Origin: Lactifluus volemus
Taxonomy: Eukaryota; Basidiomycota; Agaricomycetes; Russulales; Russulaceae
Direction: 5' to 3'
Assembly: GCA_022376515.1 (NCBI GenBank)
Contig: WTXI01000029.1
Coordinates: 124,001 to 188,000, forward strand
Length of the DNA stretch: 64,000 nt
The notes beneath the pieces are model-generated. The model worked only from the letters and a program-made list of their open reading frames with translations, was not told where the DNA came from and made no database searches. Shown in pieces: positions 34,881 through 46,712 of the stretch (within the stretch, counting starts at the first letter, position 1; every line of letters starts with the position of its first letter). A program made the position numbers and the translations under genes.

Positions 34881-35337
34881 CGGATCGCCGTTAAACAGCC
34901 TTAGCTTAAATCGGGCGCTAAAACATGGTTGAATGACCGTCAGCAAAGCTAGCCTGGTGGGCTATGACCTTGTGTACATCGTTAAAATGGCTCTCTACTT
35001 CAGTGCCTTTCTTGAATTCGAGTGTGGCGCTTGGTGGTTCCGAAATTCTCACTTGGTCATGTCGCTCACTGGAGTCGTCACATGCAAGAGGGCCTTTGAA
35101 TGTCCTCCGGGGTTACGGATTTCCAGTCCGAAACTTCGATCTGGCAAACAGTTTTTAACATTTAAATGAAGGCGATTTCACGCAGGAACCGGCAAATCGA
35201 AGTAACGGTTGTCAGGGAAGATGCAGCAGCCTGAGCCGTAATGCGTACCGGTGGAGTACAACGTGATCTAAGCGCAAGCATGTCGATAGCTTCATATTCG
35301 TAGAAGTACCCACAAATCGAATTACGATACCTCTCCG
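34881..35337. other. Intergenic, no gene seen
   Basis: Short frames only; the frame at 34933-35169 shows no family feature or splice structure. Confidence 0.4.
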
Positions 35338-35826
35338 TCAATCTTCATCCTTAATATCATGCTTGTTCTTCAGCTGGGCCAATTCCTCTTCTCTCCGGGC
35401 AAGCTCTGCCTTGGCCGCCGCGGCGTCCTGCTTCGCAGGCATGTGGTACAGCACTACGATGTATCGCTCTTGCAAATGGAACCCATTCAGATGTTCCAAC
35501 GCATTCTTAGCCTGCAATGAAAGGAGTCAGTCTCGCGACTGAGGGTGTAGGATAAGAACACACACATCCATGACATCGTCGAATACTACAAATGCTGTTC
35601 CCTTTGTCTTTGGCTCGTTCCCGATCCGTATTTGTCTAATACTACCGTAGCGCCCGAAGAGATCGTATAAGTCCTCGCCGGTGATCTGATAGTTAAGATT
35701 CTTGACAAAGAGGATACGGTTGGCGCCAGGAGGAAGTTTAGCCTGTAACAGACACAAATGTGAGCACACGCACAACCACACCAACAAAAGAGAGAGGGGA
35801 CGAACAGTTGGCCTTTGCATTGACAT
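35338..35826 (-). CDS. SF3B6: Splicing factor 3B subunit 6 (p14/SF3b14)
   Basis: Branch-point-adenosine-contacting RRM protein of the U2 snRNP SF3b complex. A tiny first exon (MSMQRPT, ATG 35826-35824) is joined by an intron ending GTTACAG to [20 protein letters not shown] (RNP2: ILFVKNLNY), then [17 protein letters not shown] and [13 protein letters not shown] (RNP1-like). A further intron leads to [25 protein letters not shown] and the Lys/Glu-rich C-terminal helix to the stop at 35340-35338. About 125 residues, the normal family size. It acts in the same U2 particle as the SF3A3 gene 32 kb to the left. Intact. Confidence 0.93.
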
Positions 35827-36154
35827 GTCGTGTACTTTTGAGTAAGAGTAAGAGGTTCGTGAAGTACAGAGAAGCGTGATCGCTGTTAATGGGTCTCCGT
35901 TGCTGACGTCATCACCTGCTTTCAACTTTTCCAACTGTTACTGTACTCTCCTTTACGCGCAACTAGTTATTAAATTCTGCCACCCTCAAAAAAGTCACAG
36001 CACGGGAATCTGATGCACATCACACATTCGAGCTTGCAACTCTACTCTTTAAATATGGTATAAGTCTAGAGAAACAAGTACTGCGTAAAATTCTGTAGAA
36101 GATATTGTCCAGCGCGAGCAGGGTAAGAGGAAGGTGCGGTAGCACGCACATTCG
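35827..36154. other. Intergenic between SF3B6 start and LCL2 end
   Basis: Holds the SF3B6 promoter (CT/GA-rich near 35900-35960) and the LCL2 3' flank. No gene seen. Confidence 0.4.
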
Positions 36155-36578
36155 TCACTTTGAGAATTTCTTCGCAAGCTTTTCTACTTGCTCACAACCC
36201 GTGCTTCCACGGACGCAAAACCGGGTCCCACTTCCAGCCGCCTGTGCATCTGGCACGACACACTTGATATCCTGTACGTTTGGACACGGACAGTCCACGG
36301 GCTTAGTTACACAGACAAGCGTGTCGGGGCAAAGGTACTCTGAGCAGGAAACTGTCACAAGTAAAAGAGAAGAGGCTAAGAATGGGGAGATAGAGCGGAT
36401 GAGAACAGCACGTACGACTCTCGGCATGCATTGCCCATTGCTGTCCGCCAGGAGGCTGATGGTGTTGTTGTTGTTGCGGCTGCCCAAACATCCCTTCGAA
36501 GAATGGGAATTGCGCATTTGTAAGTGCAAGAAATGAAAGCACAAGAAGAAAAAAGGTGAGACTCTGCGTCAACGACAT
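36155..36578 (-). CDS. LCL2: LCL2-like secretory-pathway protein
   Basis: Small secreted or ER protein; the yeast homologue is linked to ER quality control and chronological lifespan. ATG at 36578: signal peptide MSLTQSLTFFLLVLSFLALT (h-region FFLLVLSFLAL, likely cut after TNA), then FPFFEGMFGQPQQQQHHQPP. An intron (GTACGT..GTGACAG, about 36356-36413) joins to CSEYLCPDTLVCVTKPVDCP, CPNVQDIKC and GTRFCVRG, the family's conserved Cys pattern. Stop at 36157-36155. About 120 residues, the usual size. The last ~15 residues (STGCEQVEKLAKKFSK) are consistent with family ends. Confidence 0.88.
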
Positions 36579-36926
36579 AGTGTGCTGTTACTGCTGGAGT
36601 TCGGCGTATGTTCACGTGGTAAATACCCGTTTGTCACGTGTTGTCCACCAAATGTTACTCACAAAATTTATACCGAACTGTCACATTTGTTACCCTCGCC
36701 CTATTCACTCAAATTTAAGTTTTCGTTATTCTGGTTATTCTGAAGGTTCCCTCATACAGTGCCGGAACTGGGAACTACAGATGGTGGTGTCGGGGATCCG
36801 TGTCACGTTGTCACACAGTCATGCTATACAGTTTCTGGAGGTGGCGTCAATGAAGTCAAACTTTATTTTTCGACATTAATCAATCGTCTCTCCCTCATTC
36901 CCTGAAGGAATACTAACGACTCAAGC
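36579..36926. other. Divergent promoter region of LCL2 and ribosomal uL1
   Basis: 348 bp between start codons. An open frame on + (36556-36879) has no features and is likely spurious. No gene seen. Confidence 0.4.
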
Positions 36927-37854
36927 ATGAGGTATGTGTCATTGACTCGAGGAGCGTTATCACGATTCATCTGTATTCTAGCAAGCTCTCAGTGTCAAGC
37001 GTGCGGGGCTCTATCAAGGAGTTACTTGCCGATGCCAGCGGCGAAAAGCGGCGCAACTTTGTCGAGACTGTAGAGCTCCAGATTGGTCTGAAGAACTATG
37101 ACCCTCAACGTGACAAGCGTTTCTCTGGCACCGTCAAGTAGGTCCCGTTCGTACTCGCTCGCTACATTGGCAAACTGATATCTTGGTAGGCTACCCAATG
37201 TGCCCCGACCACGCATGTCCATCTGCATTCTCGCTGATGCTGCAGATATCGATCGTGCGAAGCAGATTGATCTAGAATACATGTCCGTTGATGATTTGAA
37301 AAAGTACGTGCGATGTTTCGATGCCCAGAAACAACTGCTGACCGGCCTGTGCTCGTGTCTGCACTCCTAGGCTAAACAAAAATAAAAAACTTGTCAAGAA
37401 GCTTGCGAAGAAGTATGATGCATTCTTGGCCTCGGAGGCACTTATCAAGCAAATTCCGCGTCTACTCGGTCCCGGTCTTTCTAAGGGTACGCTCAAATAT
37501 ATCCGTCTCCGAAGTTGTTTGCTCATGGGTCGGCAGCCGGCAAGTTCCCGACACCTGTATCGCCCGCGGAAGACCTAAGCAACAAGTTGACTGAGGTCCG
37601 TTCTACAATCAAGTTCCAACTAAAGAAGGTGTTGTGCCTGGGTGTCGCTGTTGGCCATGTTCAGATGTCAGATGACCAAGTCCTTGCTAATGTCATGCTG
37701 AGTATGGCTTTTATGTTGTGTCCTTTATTTCGTCATTTTTATACTCGTCATGCTAGGCATCAACTTCCTCGTTTCGCTACTCAAGAAAAATTGGCAAAAT
37801 GTCAAGTCACTGCATATTAAGGCGACAATGGGCAAACCTATCCGCCTATTCTAA
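36927..37854 (+). CDS. RPL1: 60S ribosomal protein L1/L10a (uL1)
   Basis: Component of the ribosomal L1 stalk. The first exon is just ATG AG (36927-36931); the intron leads to [20 protein letters not shown], read [11 protein letters not shown] after joining. It continues with [117 protein letters not shown] and [20 protein letters not shown], ending GKPIRLF with TAA at 37852-37854. About 217 residues, full length. At least six exons with an intron directly after the start, common in fungal ribosomal protein genes. Intact. Confidence 0.95.
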
Positions 37855-39928
37855 CCTTGTATCACTACGACATGCACCTTTACCCTGGGAACAGAGCGGA
37901 GAGTCGAGAGGTCAAATTGAACGAAGGGAGAGCAAGTGCAGCCGCAATGCAAAACATGAAGCCCCGCACGCTTGGACCAACGGCTCTCAGGAGGTTGGGA
38001 GCCGATTGGGAGCTGATGTGGTCTGCTGCTTGTCTCTCCTTTTAGTGAATGAAGGCCTGCGTATTCTTTGTTTTCATTCTTTGGATGTACGGTGTAGCAT
38101 ATTAACCAATGCAAGTATTTGAAGTTCGGCGTACCACGTGGAATACACGCGAAATGACGTAAAGGTTCAATGAACACGTGGTTTCCACGTTTAATGCCAC
38201 CAATCTCCGCCGTTCCTGTGAGCATAGTAGGGCGCGCATCTCCTGGTCTCGATACAATCACACGTACAGTTGTGGTGCCATGAACTGTGCACTCACGTTG
38301 TGTCATTAAAGCGTAGACTCACGTATCTATCTACATCGACGAAAACTCTTCAGGTACCAAAACATATTGGTGATCCTTTGGACAGCAGCGGCTATATTCA
38401 AGTGAAAAGGCTATCCTTGGAGACGCGCCTCGTGGGTGATGCACGAGCCATACACGATTTTCCAGTGGGGTGCCAGTGTCCACGAGTTTCTTGGAGAGAC
38501 CAGAGTTGTTTATAGGCACTTCGTTCCTGTGTCATGGATAGCAGAACAAACAACGCCCAGCAGTGCTTGAAATTTGAACGCATCTGCTAACCGATTATCC
38601 AATCGAAGCTGTACATATCTTCAATCATTGATTGACCTTGACAGGTAAACACGAGTTGATGCCCTATGTCTGCAAATTAGATGAAAAGGACATGTATGCC
38701 CGTGATTTAGGGAGCCGACCTCAGTTGGGTTACTTGGGTAGCCAGGATGGGCCTTGATACACCGGCCTTTGAGGTTAGTCTGAGCCTAGCTCCCATCAAA
38801 GATAGCCTGCGAGATATGAAGGACGCCGCCTAGACGATGTGCGGTGCCAGCATCAATAAATAAATGCACACTCTATCAACTTGCGGCGTTCTTGCGTCTG
38901 GTATAGTATCTTTGAGTCTAACCATACCCTGATCATTCGTCCTGGTCTCGATTTAACACGACGCTAATGACATACCTAGGATGTGATTATCCCCTTCACA
39001 AACTTCAAACCACTAGGACCGATTAGATCTCAGGCTAAGTTGTGTGGACCATCTAGCCGGCTCTCTTGGGACATCCAGCAGCGGGCGGCCAAGCGAAGGA
39101 GTCTATTTTCCTAGGAGAGCCTGTGAATTGAAAGCAAATAGAACCGGTGTCCGGACATGGATTTCAGTTAAGACAAGGAATGTGCCAGTGGTCGAATCTT
39201 TTAAATGAAGGGGAGAGGTAACCCAGAGGAACTTAAAAACATCGTCATCTGTGACGTCTAAAGTACTAAACTCTCGATTGTCCAATCTTGCAACCCTGAG
39301 CCCAGTAAGACTTCGCGATAAGAAGACCAAAGAGTTCGCCAGTGGGAAATCACCTCCAATCATTTTCACATAATCACATTGCTATGAGGAAAGAAATCGC
39401 GCCCACACTATAGTATTGTAGAGAAGACCAAGCTCTACGAGGTTCAAGCATGATGTTCATGCAGTATGATAAGCACAGTTAGCCTAGTACATCCAGTGCG
39501 TTCACCATCACGATGCCTCTCAGACAGGAAAGTTCCCTCCATGGCCCGGGGTCATGGTTATAATCAAGCGTGTTTGGTGACGTGTACTAGTGTTTTGGCG
39601 CGTTGTTTGGGGGTTCCACTTACCAAAGCATTGCGCCGTGGTGCCATATAGCAATTCTGGTGAACAAAACGTCCGAAAAGCCTCACAGCCTTTTTTGTAC
39701 GTTGCCGGCTTTGGTGAGCCGTGCCAGATAAACGGGTCCAGCATGACGGCTGATCGTGTCATCACCCGGGGTTCCGTCCCCTCTGAGGATTCTGGGCAGT
39801 AACTTGCACTCTCCAATCGCAAATGGTGATGCAGGTCATGCCTCATGACCTTTTGGAAACCTCATGACGCTGGCAAACCAGTGCCCCATATAAGTATCGA
39901 GTCTCACTGATTCCCTTCTCTGCACCGC
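37855..39928. other. 2-kb intergenic interval, no gene recognised
   Basis: Open frames up to about 150 codons on both strands (37851-38306 minus, 39103-39369 minus, 39520-39846 minus) lack splice-supported structure and recognisable motifs. The 39103-39369 frame (MKMIGGDFPLANSLVFLSRS, LRVARLDNREFSTLD) is mildly protein-like and might be a gene scrap. Several CACGTG-type palindromes (38135, 38175) lie nearby. Confidence 0.35.
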
Positions 39929-41388
39929 ATGTCTCTACGGTCTGATCCCTACTACAATGAACCCCGTGATAGGCAGGCGGGGACCCTCGTGATGACAGAG
40001 CGGTGGTGGAGAGACCACTACAATGCAATTTCAGAACTTGGATACAAGCTCCGTCCTCGATACCATCCTCAATGGCAACCCTCGTGGGTCAACTTGGGCA
40101 AAGACTTCTTCTCTGTAGAGGATGGTCAACCCTCTATCGTACGTGTTGTGTAATTCATCATCTTTTCGTTCCTGTGTTCAAGATCGGATACAGTTGAGGG
40201 CAGCAATGGACGCGACTAGCACGCTAGATGATCGTCCCGTCATGCTCAAGAAGGTTCTGGTTGCAGAGGGGCCTCACGAATTGGCCATTAGCCAGCTGTT
40301 CTCCTCACCAGAGCTTGCAATGGAGCCCCATAATCACTGCGCGCCGCTCTTGGATGTCATCGAACTGCAGAGTCCAGAGCACCAGAAGTTGATGGTGACG
40401 CCCTTTCTGCGCCTTTCAATCAACCCCAGATGCAAACCTTTGGAGAATTTGTCGCTTTCTTCGCTCAAATTTGTGAAGTATGGCCCAATTCCACTCGCTT
40501 TTTCTGTTTCATTCTAATATTCACTGGTCGCGTAGGGCCTTCGATTTATGCATGAGCGAAATGTGGCTCATCGGTATGACTTGTCGCTTCGTTTAAGAGC
40601 AATTCCAGGTCTGAAAGTCATTTGCAGCGACTGCACGGCTAACAATATCATGTTTGACCCATCCGGAATGTACCCTAACGGGTTCCATCCAATCAGAACT
40701 GATCGAAATAGGAACTTCAAGGGTGCTGCCAAGGCCTACACCAGAACTCAGCGACCTCCGGTTTACTATTTCATTGACTTTGGATTGTCCCGTCAGTACG
40801 CCTCTCGTAGTGTAATGGACTCGCCTTTGCGTGGAGGAGACAAGTCAGCGCCAGAGCACCGATCAGGAATGCGTTGTAATCCATTTCACACGGACATATA
40901 CTACATTGGAAACCTTGTACGCGAAGATTCATGAAGGTGAGTGAATTGCCAAACTTTGAAGTCGGAGATCGCGTGATCGATTTCATCCTTCCCGACAGAA
41001 ATACCGTGGTTTCGAATTCATGGAGGATTTGGTCAACTCGATGACCCAGAGGGATCCAGCGAGCCGACCTCTGATTGAAGAAGTGCTTGAGAGGTTCGGC
41101 AGCATCCGGCAATCTTTGAGGATGGCGAAGCTACGCTCGACTATCATATCGAGAAAAGCACCCATGGTTTTCGGGGTGATGAAACGAGCGACGCGTTCTG
41201 TTCGTACGGTGAAATATATAGTGTCTGGCCGGCCAGCCATCCCAGATCCTTACGTACAGGTAATACCCCGGAGAAGTAGCTTGTCGACTTCGAAATGTGG
41301 TTGTCGTCGATTATTACGCATACTTGTCACATGTTCCAAGTCCTCTGTCGCGAGTTTGGGAAGGGCTATTAATCAGAGGGTTTTATGA
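39929..41388 (+). CDS. Basidiomycete-type protein kinase
   Basis: ATG at 39929 (MSLRSDPYYNEPRDRQAGTL; then RWWRDHYNAISELGYKLRPR). An intron ending GATACAG at about 40194 joins in phase to LRAAMDATSTLDDRPVMLKK, where VMLKK probably supplies the ATP-binding Lys. Later: GLRFMHERNVAHR/DCTANNIM, an HRD catalytic loop split by an intron (HRDCTANN), YYFIDFGLSRQYASR (DFG), GGDKSAPEH and NPFHTDIYYIGNLV. The C-lobe ends RDPASRPLIEEVLERF with an unusual basic tail (RSTIISRKAPMVFGVMKRAT). Lys, HRD and DFG are all present, so activity is plausible. The DCT-A-NN variant is typical of a large Agaricomycete-specific kinase group of unknown targets. The exact 3' end is uncertain. Confidence 0.78.
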
Positions 41389-41898
41389 CTACTTTCTTTA
41401 AAAAAAATTGCACTATGCAGGGCAGTTGAGATTGCTCAGGTGCTTGTGAAGTCCATTCACATGGAAAAGCAGGGTTGAGGTTACAGCATTTGCATCACGC
41501 TTTGTCCCTCTATACGCGGAAACAGAAGCTTCGCTCGTAGGTGGAGGCTGTCTCAGTCGTGACCCGAACAGTCACCTGATGCATATGAGGTTCTGTTAAG
41601 AAAGAAAAACCTGCACCCGCTTTTTTATCCAGATGATGGACCCAGGCCCTCTGGTGGAAATAGATACTTGTGGGAGGCACTGAAATCCGGTAAAGTAAGA
41701 ACTTCTCAACACGATAATGATTTTTGCTCTCGGCTTGGAAATAGTTCACGTGATATGAACAACAACCTACGTGGACCTAAAGATTATAACAGTGATCTAA
41801 GAGGGCCATGTCGTAGAGAGAGAAAAACATCGGGATCACGTGGTTTGTGTGGGAAGGTTTCGCGCCGAAGGGGGTGGCTGGGACAGGGCAGGGGGGAG
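41389..41898. other. Intergenic, no gene seen
   Basis: Between the kinase and the gag relic. Nothing resembling protease, RT or integrase coding sequence, nor an evident LTR, is visible. Confidence 0.4.
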
Positions 41899-43105
41899 TC
41901 AACAGTGTGTGACAAGGTGAGACCCCCCCGAAAGCCAGGAATTAATGGCATACTTTAATCCCCGGCCGCTGCCGTCGTTCGGGATGCGCTCTCCGGAGGG
42001 TAGATGCATGCGATCGTCTATAATGAGCGCCTTGCGTGCATTGACGTATTCTTCCGCGATCGGGCAGCTGCGGAGCATGTGGCCGGGCTGGGCGCAAAAT
42101 AGACAGCCATTTGGTTTACTAGGCATTCAACGAAAAAGTATGATGCTGAGGAGGAGGAAGATGCAGGGACGGGACGGGCTGTGATGCTGCAACGGAAGGC
42201 CGAGACCAACTTGAGGTCTGCTGAGCTTGGTATGCGACAGTCAGGCCTGGGGCTACTACCGGAGATGTGTCTGGCTTGGCCAAAGTTTGCGCGACGTGGG
42301 GAAACAAATGGTTACAATGAGCATAAAGAGCAGCATAAGCGGGCTCGCGGATAGAAAGGCTCTGCATCTTGTCGATGATGTCGATCAGCTCCTGGGCGTT
42401 TCCTGCCCGAGCTGGCCGTCTCCGATTCTGGTCCTGGAAACTTGTTTCATAGTAGTTGCTCGTGGAGTGGCTGGCGATTGTGACGTAAATCGCGATCGTA
42501 ATCTCGATCTGCCGGGTCATCTCGGAGCAGTGGTCTGTAAAACTGAACTGAACGTCACGGGCGACTGCGTAAATGTCATCAAATTTGTATGGCTTGTGCG
42601 CTGGATGGCGGGGGTTCATATCGAAGAGGCGAGGGGCCAATGCATCGGGTGGAACCTTGGAAGAATTCCGTATTTCGATCGTCAGCTGAGATCTCCTCCG
42701 CCTTGAGTAATAGGTTGCTGATGGTGAGGAAACTCCGGTACTAATGCATGAAGTCTTGCTCTTCACGCATGCGAGTCCTGGAGGACAGGTCGACAAAGTC
42801 CGTGAGGCTTGCGTGTGTAGTGTGTGGCGGCATCGGAGATCTGGGTATAAGCCTTCCAGGCTGCTGCGGAAGGTATTCCAGTCTTTGGCGTCGTAGCCAT
42901 CGAGAGACATCCAAAAATCTCGGAGCGAGTAGGGGATGTAGCGCAAGGCACACTCCACCCTCTGTTGGTCTGTAAGACTACAGGAGGTAGCAAATATCTC
43001 GTAGTCATAAAGGAACACAGCTATGGGCTCATTCGGATTGTCTGAGAAAACTGGTGCATTAGGTGAACGCGGGCCTGGCATGGCTGCTGAGAATGCAGGT
43101 GGCAA
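41899..43105 (-). pseudogene. LTR-retrotransposon Gag relic (Ty3-like), no pol
   Basis: The minus strand encodes PNAPVFSDNPNEPIAVFLYD, CALRYIPYSLRDFWMSLDGY, LFDMNPRHPAHKPYKFDDIY and, at about 42110, the zinc knuckle CLFCAQPGHMLRSC with the usual post-knuckle LPSGERIPNDGSGRGLK. Frames slip several times. YPD(I)SDAATHYTRK, FVDLSSRTRMREEQDFMH and YRSFLTISN lie in other frames than the 328-codon open frame 43105-42119, which survives by chance, and an in-frame TAG follows DFMH. It stops where protease/RT should begin. In intact elements Gag packages RNA and Pol follows. This copy is dead and 3'-truncated. Confidence 0.8.
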
Positions 43106-45132
43106 AACATACTGGGTGGGGACGACGAAGGTACTGTTGCCGTGGTTGGTGCTGAGGTGAAGTGGCAGGCGGGAGCTGGTTGGTTGAGGCTATCATGGTT
43201 ATGGGCGGGTGGCGGTCGTGGGAGGTGGTGGCGACGACTAGTATGATCTGCGGCAGGGACTGGTGTGGCTGGCTTGAACGAACTCGGGGGTGGGGCTTTC
43301 TTGACGAATCGACCAGCTTTATCACAGGGAGGGTGAGCCTTCTTGCTCGAACAAGGGCGATGGGATCAAAGGGTGAACAAGATAGAAACTGGCGGGTAAC
43401 ACAAATTGCAACCGGAAGTGAACAAAGAGGTCTACTAAATTCACCCAGGGTGGGCTCCAGATGTGCGTCTGCTATGAGATGACAAGTGTCGTCCCGAGTG
43501 AAGTAGAAGGGTGATAGAAAGGGAGGTTGTCTAAAGAGGGCTTGATACGAGAAGTTGCAGAACTAAGTTTTGAAGATGTTAGGGACTCTGAGAATGGAAC
43601 TTGATATGATAGATCACGCTAGATCTGGCTGAGAGAAGAACACCGAGCCGCTGGTACTCGTGAATAGAGGAGGGAAAAGGGCTTATATACATGTCAGAGA
43701 CAACAATAGGTCGTGGATAAAAGGGAAATGCAAGTGCTTTGCAGTGGGGCGTGATGTCAAGGTATAAAGCGAGTGGAATGTGGTCAAAAGCGAAGGACAA
43801 AGACGTGATGGTACTAGTAAGGCGTGGTGGATGGATGGATGATAGGCGTGAGGTGTAAAGTGTGTAGCCAGTGTTGTGAAGATATTGTCAAGAGGTGGTC
43901 TATACAGTAAGTGATATTCATTGAGACTGGCGCAGAAAGCGGTGCGTAATAAGGGCTGTTTTTGCGATTGTGAAGTGAAGAGCAAAATGGCACTCAAGCG
44001 CACCGATAAAGTTTCGACATACTACTGTACCTCTCAGCCTCTTAGCACTGTGCCGCAGCCAAAGTTCTTCCCACCCATTTTTTTCGTTCCGTTCAGAGAT
44101 CTTGCTTCAAGGTTAAATGCAGGCACCAGACGCTCACGTGACTCCTTCTCCCTACAAGGCCTTCCGAATCGCCGTTCATCAGGAGTAACCTCGATCAATC
44201 TCGTTTGTGCACTTTGAGATATGGACTCGGGGACGGGCGTAGTCGACGTTGATATCCCAAAAAACCAGGTGTGCGGCCCAAAATCAGCTGCAAAACAAAG
44301 TGGCAAACAGCTGATGCTTTCGATAACTATGTTGATGTACGAATGAAAAATTTCGTCCCAATTTTCTTGTATTGATCCGAGGCTTTTGGCCGCGCTTCCC
44401 ACCCTCTGTTGACTGCAACCTCCAGTGGCCGCAAGCAAGGTGGCGATGATGATGTCGGCATTTCCCTATAAGTAAATGATGGAAGATGAGCGCTGAGCCC
44501 AAGTTAGGAATTTTAGTCGCTTCGGATGTCAGGTCTACTACTTCTTCCGTGACCTACTACTGCATGCTGTAAGAGTGGCTGGCCCTGCAACCACGTTGTA
44601 TGCGACGTCCCTATCTTTACGCCTCGGTCGTGCCTCAGTTGCGGTTATCAGCCCCCTGACACGTCCCATCATTGAGGCTCCCACAACTTGGCGTTCGAGT
44701 GCAAACGCCATTACAACTACCATCTTGTTTGAACTCAGGAACATAAACCTGAGGAACACTGTAAATTTTGACAACATATAACGGGCTTTCACTTTATTTA
44801 TCTAATCAATAGAAAAACGAGCGAGGGGGTGGCCCGCACAAAAAGGCACACCTCAACACCTGCTTTAATGGCTCGGCGATGACTAATGTTCATCGATGCT
44901 CATCTCTGCCTCGGGCTCGGTGTAGTGCCCATGTCCGAGTAACCCGTGTCCGAATGGTACAATACAGTCAACCAGAGATAATCACCGTGAAAAAGAGGAC
45001 AATACTGATTACTCTTTTCCCCCATAATCTACTCTCCAACTCACCCGTGCGTCTTCGCGCTCAACGCCAGTGTACACACAGTATGATAATCGCGGAGCAT
45101 TAGAGCCCCTATTTTCATTCAGGCCATCAAAC
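43106..45132. other. Gag 5' flank and intergenic, no clear gene
   Basis: 43106-43480 continues the Gag leader. CATCTGGAGCCCACCCTGGG (minus, about 43460) could be a primer-binding region, so an LTR might lie to its right, but I could not confirm matching ends. At 44580-44640 about 45 bp (minus: GAGGCGTAAAGATAG then ACGTCGCATACAACGTGG) closely match 12335-12395 just upstream of DUF6535 copy B, in opposite orientation. Confidence 0.4.
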
Positions 45133-46712
45133 ATGACTGCCGTGAATATATTCAAGAGAACATCATCCTCTGCGCTCGCACACATCTCGCAAGACCCGCT
45201 CAGTCTCTCCGTTAAACTTTCCTTCCTTCTCTTGCCCCGCCTTGCTAAAATTGCTGCATACATACTCGTCATTCTCAATCTCCGTTCTCTGCCTTTCGGC
45301 TGGCACAGTATGTCACTTGTTTACCATTCATCGTGCTCACTCACTCTCCTAGTCAAGCTACTTTGGACCGTTTTCAGACTGGAATTGTATGCATGGTGTG
45401 TGCGCATGCGCACGCTTTCCCTCTCGTCTGCTACTCGTAGCGCAGCAGCGTGCAAGTACCTCGACAGCCTCTCGCCTATCGGTCAGAACCCACTTGACAA
45501 GGTCATCGTGTTAAAATGCTGGGCAGGTCCGTTACGACCTATCCGTTTATGGACCAGTCCGTAAAAACGTGTTTTACGTTTTACCTTTCAGGCCCCGATG
45601 ACTGCGACTATAATTGGCACCTTAGCAACTCATCCTATCCCAAGGTAAGCGAAAATCAGTTCTCGGGGCTTTTTTACAATTGTAGTTATCCGACATGCTA
45701 GGTCCTTGATCATGCACGTTTGAACATTGCATTGACTGCATTCCCGTTCTATTATCGCGCCGGAGGCTGCGTCGCTCTCGCCGGTAAGTATCAACCCCCA
45801 ACCTCTCACCAATAGGCCGTCTAATGCGGCTTTTGGGCGCTCGCGAAAAAAAAGGTACCCATTTTCACTTTATCCGGGAAATCCCCATGTTTGCGCGGTA
45901 CGAAGTGCGCTCGCAGTTCGTCGGCTGGGACTCCAAATGGGTAACGGGATTTTAATCCATCATTTCATTCTCTGCACAAACCTTCGTGCATTGACGCATT
46001 GCGTTTGATTGCATCGTATTAGTTCTATATCGTTTACCGATTCGTGACGCACCGCAAGCCGACCTCGCGCTACGCCAAATCCAAACATGATGAAACACCG
46101 TCTGGGCCACCATCACGAGTCACGAACTCAAACACGAGCACCACCAAAACCGACTATGATCACTGTTCTTCCACCGCAGCCGTTCCTATACCTGCCATTC
46201 GTATCCCCTCTACCCCCCTAACCGACCTGTCACGTCCTTCCTCCACCACGAGCCTCCAAATTGTGCTTCACCCTCCTCCCTCCAACACCAACACCACTAC
46301 GACAACAGTAGCCCCAACGACGGTGGTGGTAGAGCCCGAACCGGACGGCGCAACCCTCCACTGCGTCGCCATAAACGTGTTGGTATTTAAACACGGTCGT
46401 ATAACCGTTCCACCCACTTTGGCATTAGCCGGTGATGGCTTCGGCGCTACGCCTGAACAGGGTATCGCTGCGCGCGAACGCGCGTTAGCACTTGGACTCG
46501 ATAGGATGCGCGAGTTTTATCGCGGTGGATGGCGCGCCGAGGTGTCTTCTAAGCAGGGCGGCACGGGCGGCGCCAATGGGGAACAGAAGCAGCAGAGAGG
46601 GTGGTGGGACGAGGCGATGAGAGGGCTTGAAGGCAGGATTGAGAGACGGATGCAAAATGTTGTGGGAGTTCGGAAGGGACTGGAGGGTGCACTCGAAATA
46701 AACGGCGTCTAG
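45133..46712 (+). CDS. THEM6-like thioesterase-superfamily protein, copy 1
   Basis: Exons 45133-45307, 45353-45526, 45592-45644, 45702-45783, 45855-45940 and 46023-46712 join to 419 residues, all in phase. The N-terminus has a hydrophobic anchor (SVKLSFLLLPRLAKIAAYIL). The hot-dog region reads NWHLSNSSYPKVLDHARLN, AGTHFHFIREIPMFARYEVR, GWDSKWFYIVYRFV; this NSSY...D.AR / RYEVR / GWD order is that of THEM6 (DSCD75) proteins. The C-terminal half is Thr/Ser-rich and ends with a conserved Glu/Arg helix (AARERALALGLDRMREFYRG). Family members lack a proven substrate. RAGGCVALAG carries Cys where copy 2 has Trp. It is duplicated at 51.9 kb in the same orientation. Confidence 0.8.

Noticed and set aside
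43430..44010. LTR flanking the gag relic
   Set aside because: I could not find a second matching copy or convincing TG..CA ends by eye; a self-alignment would be needed.
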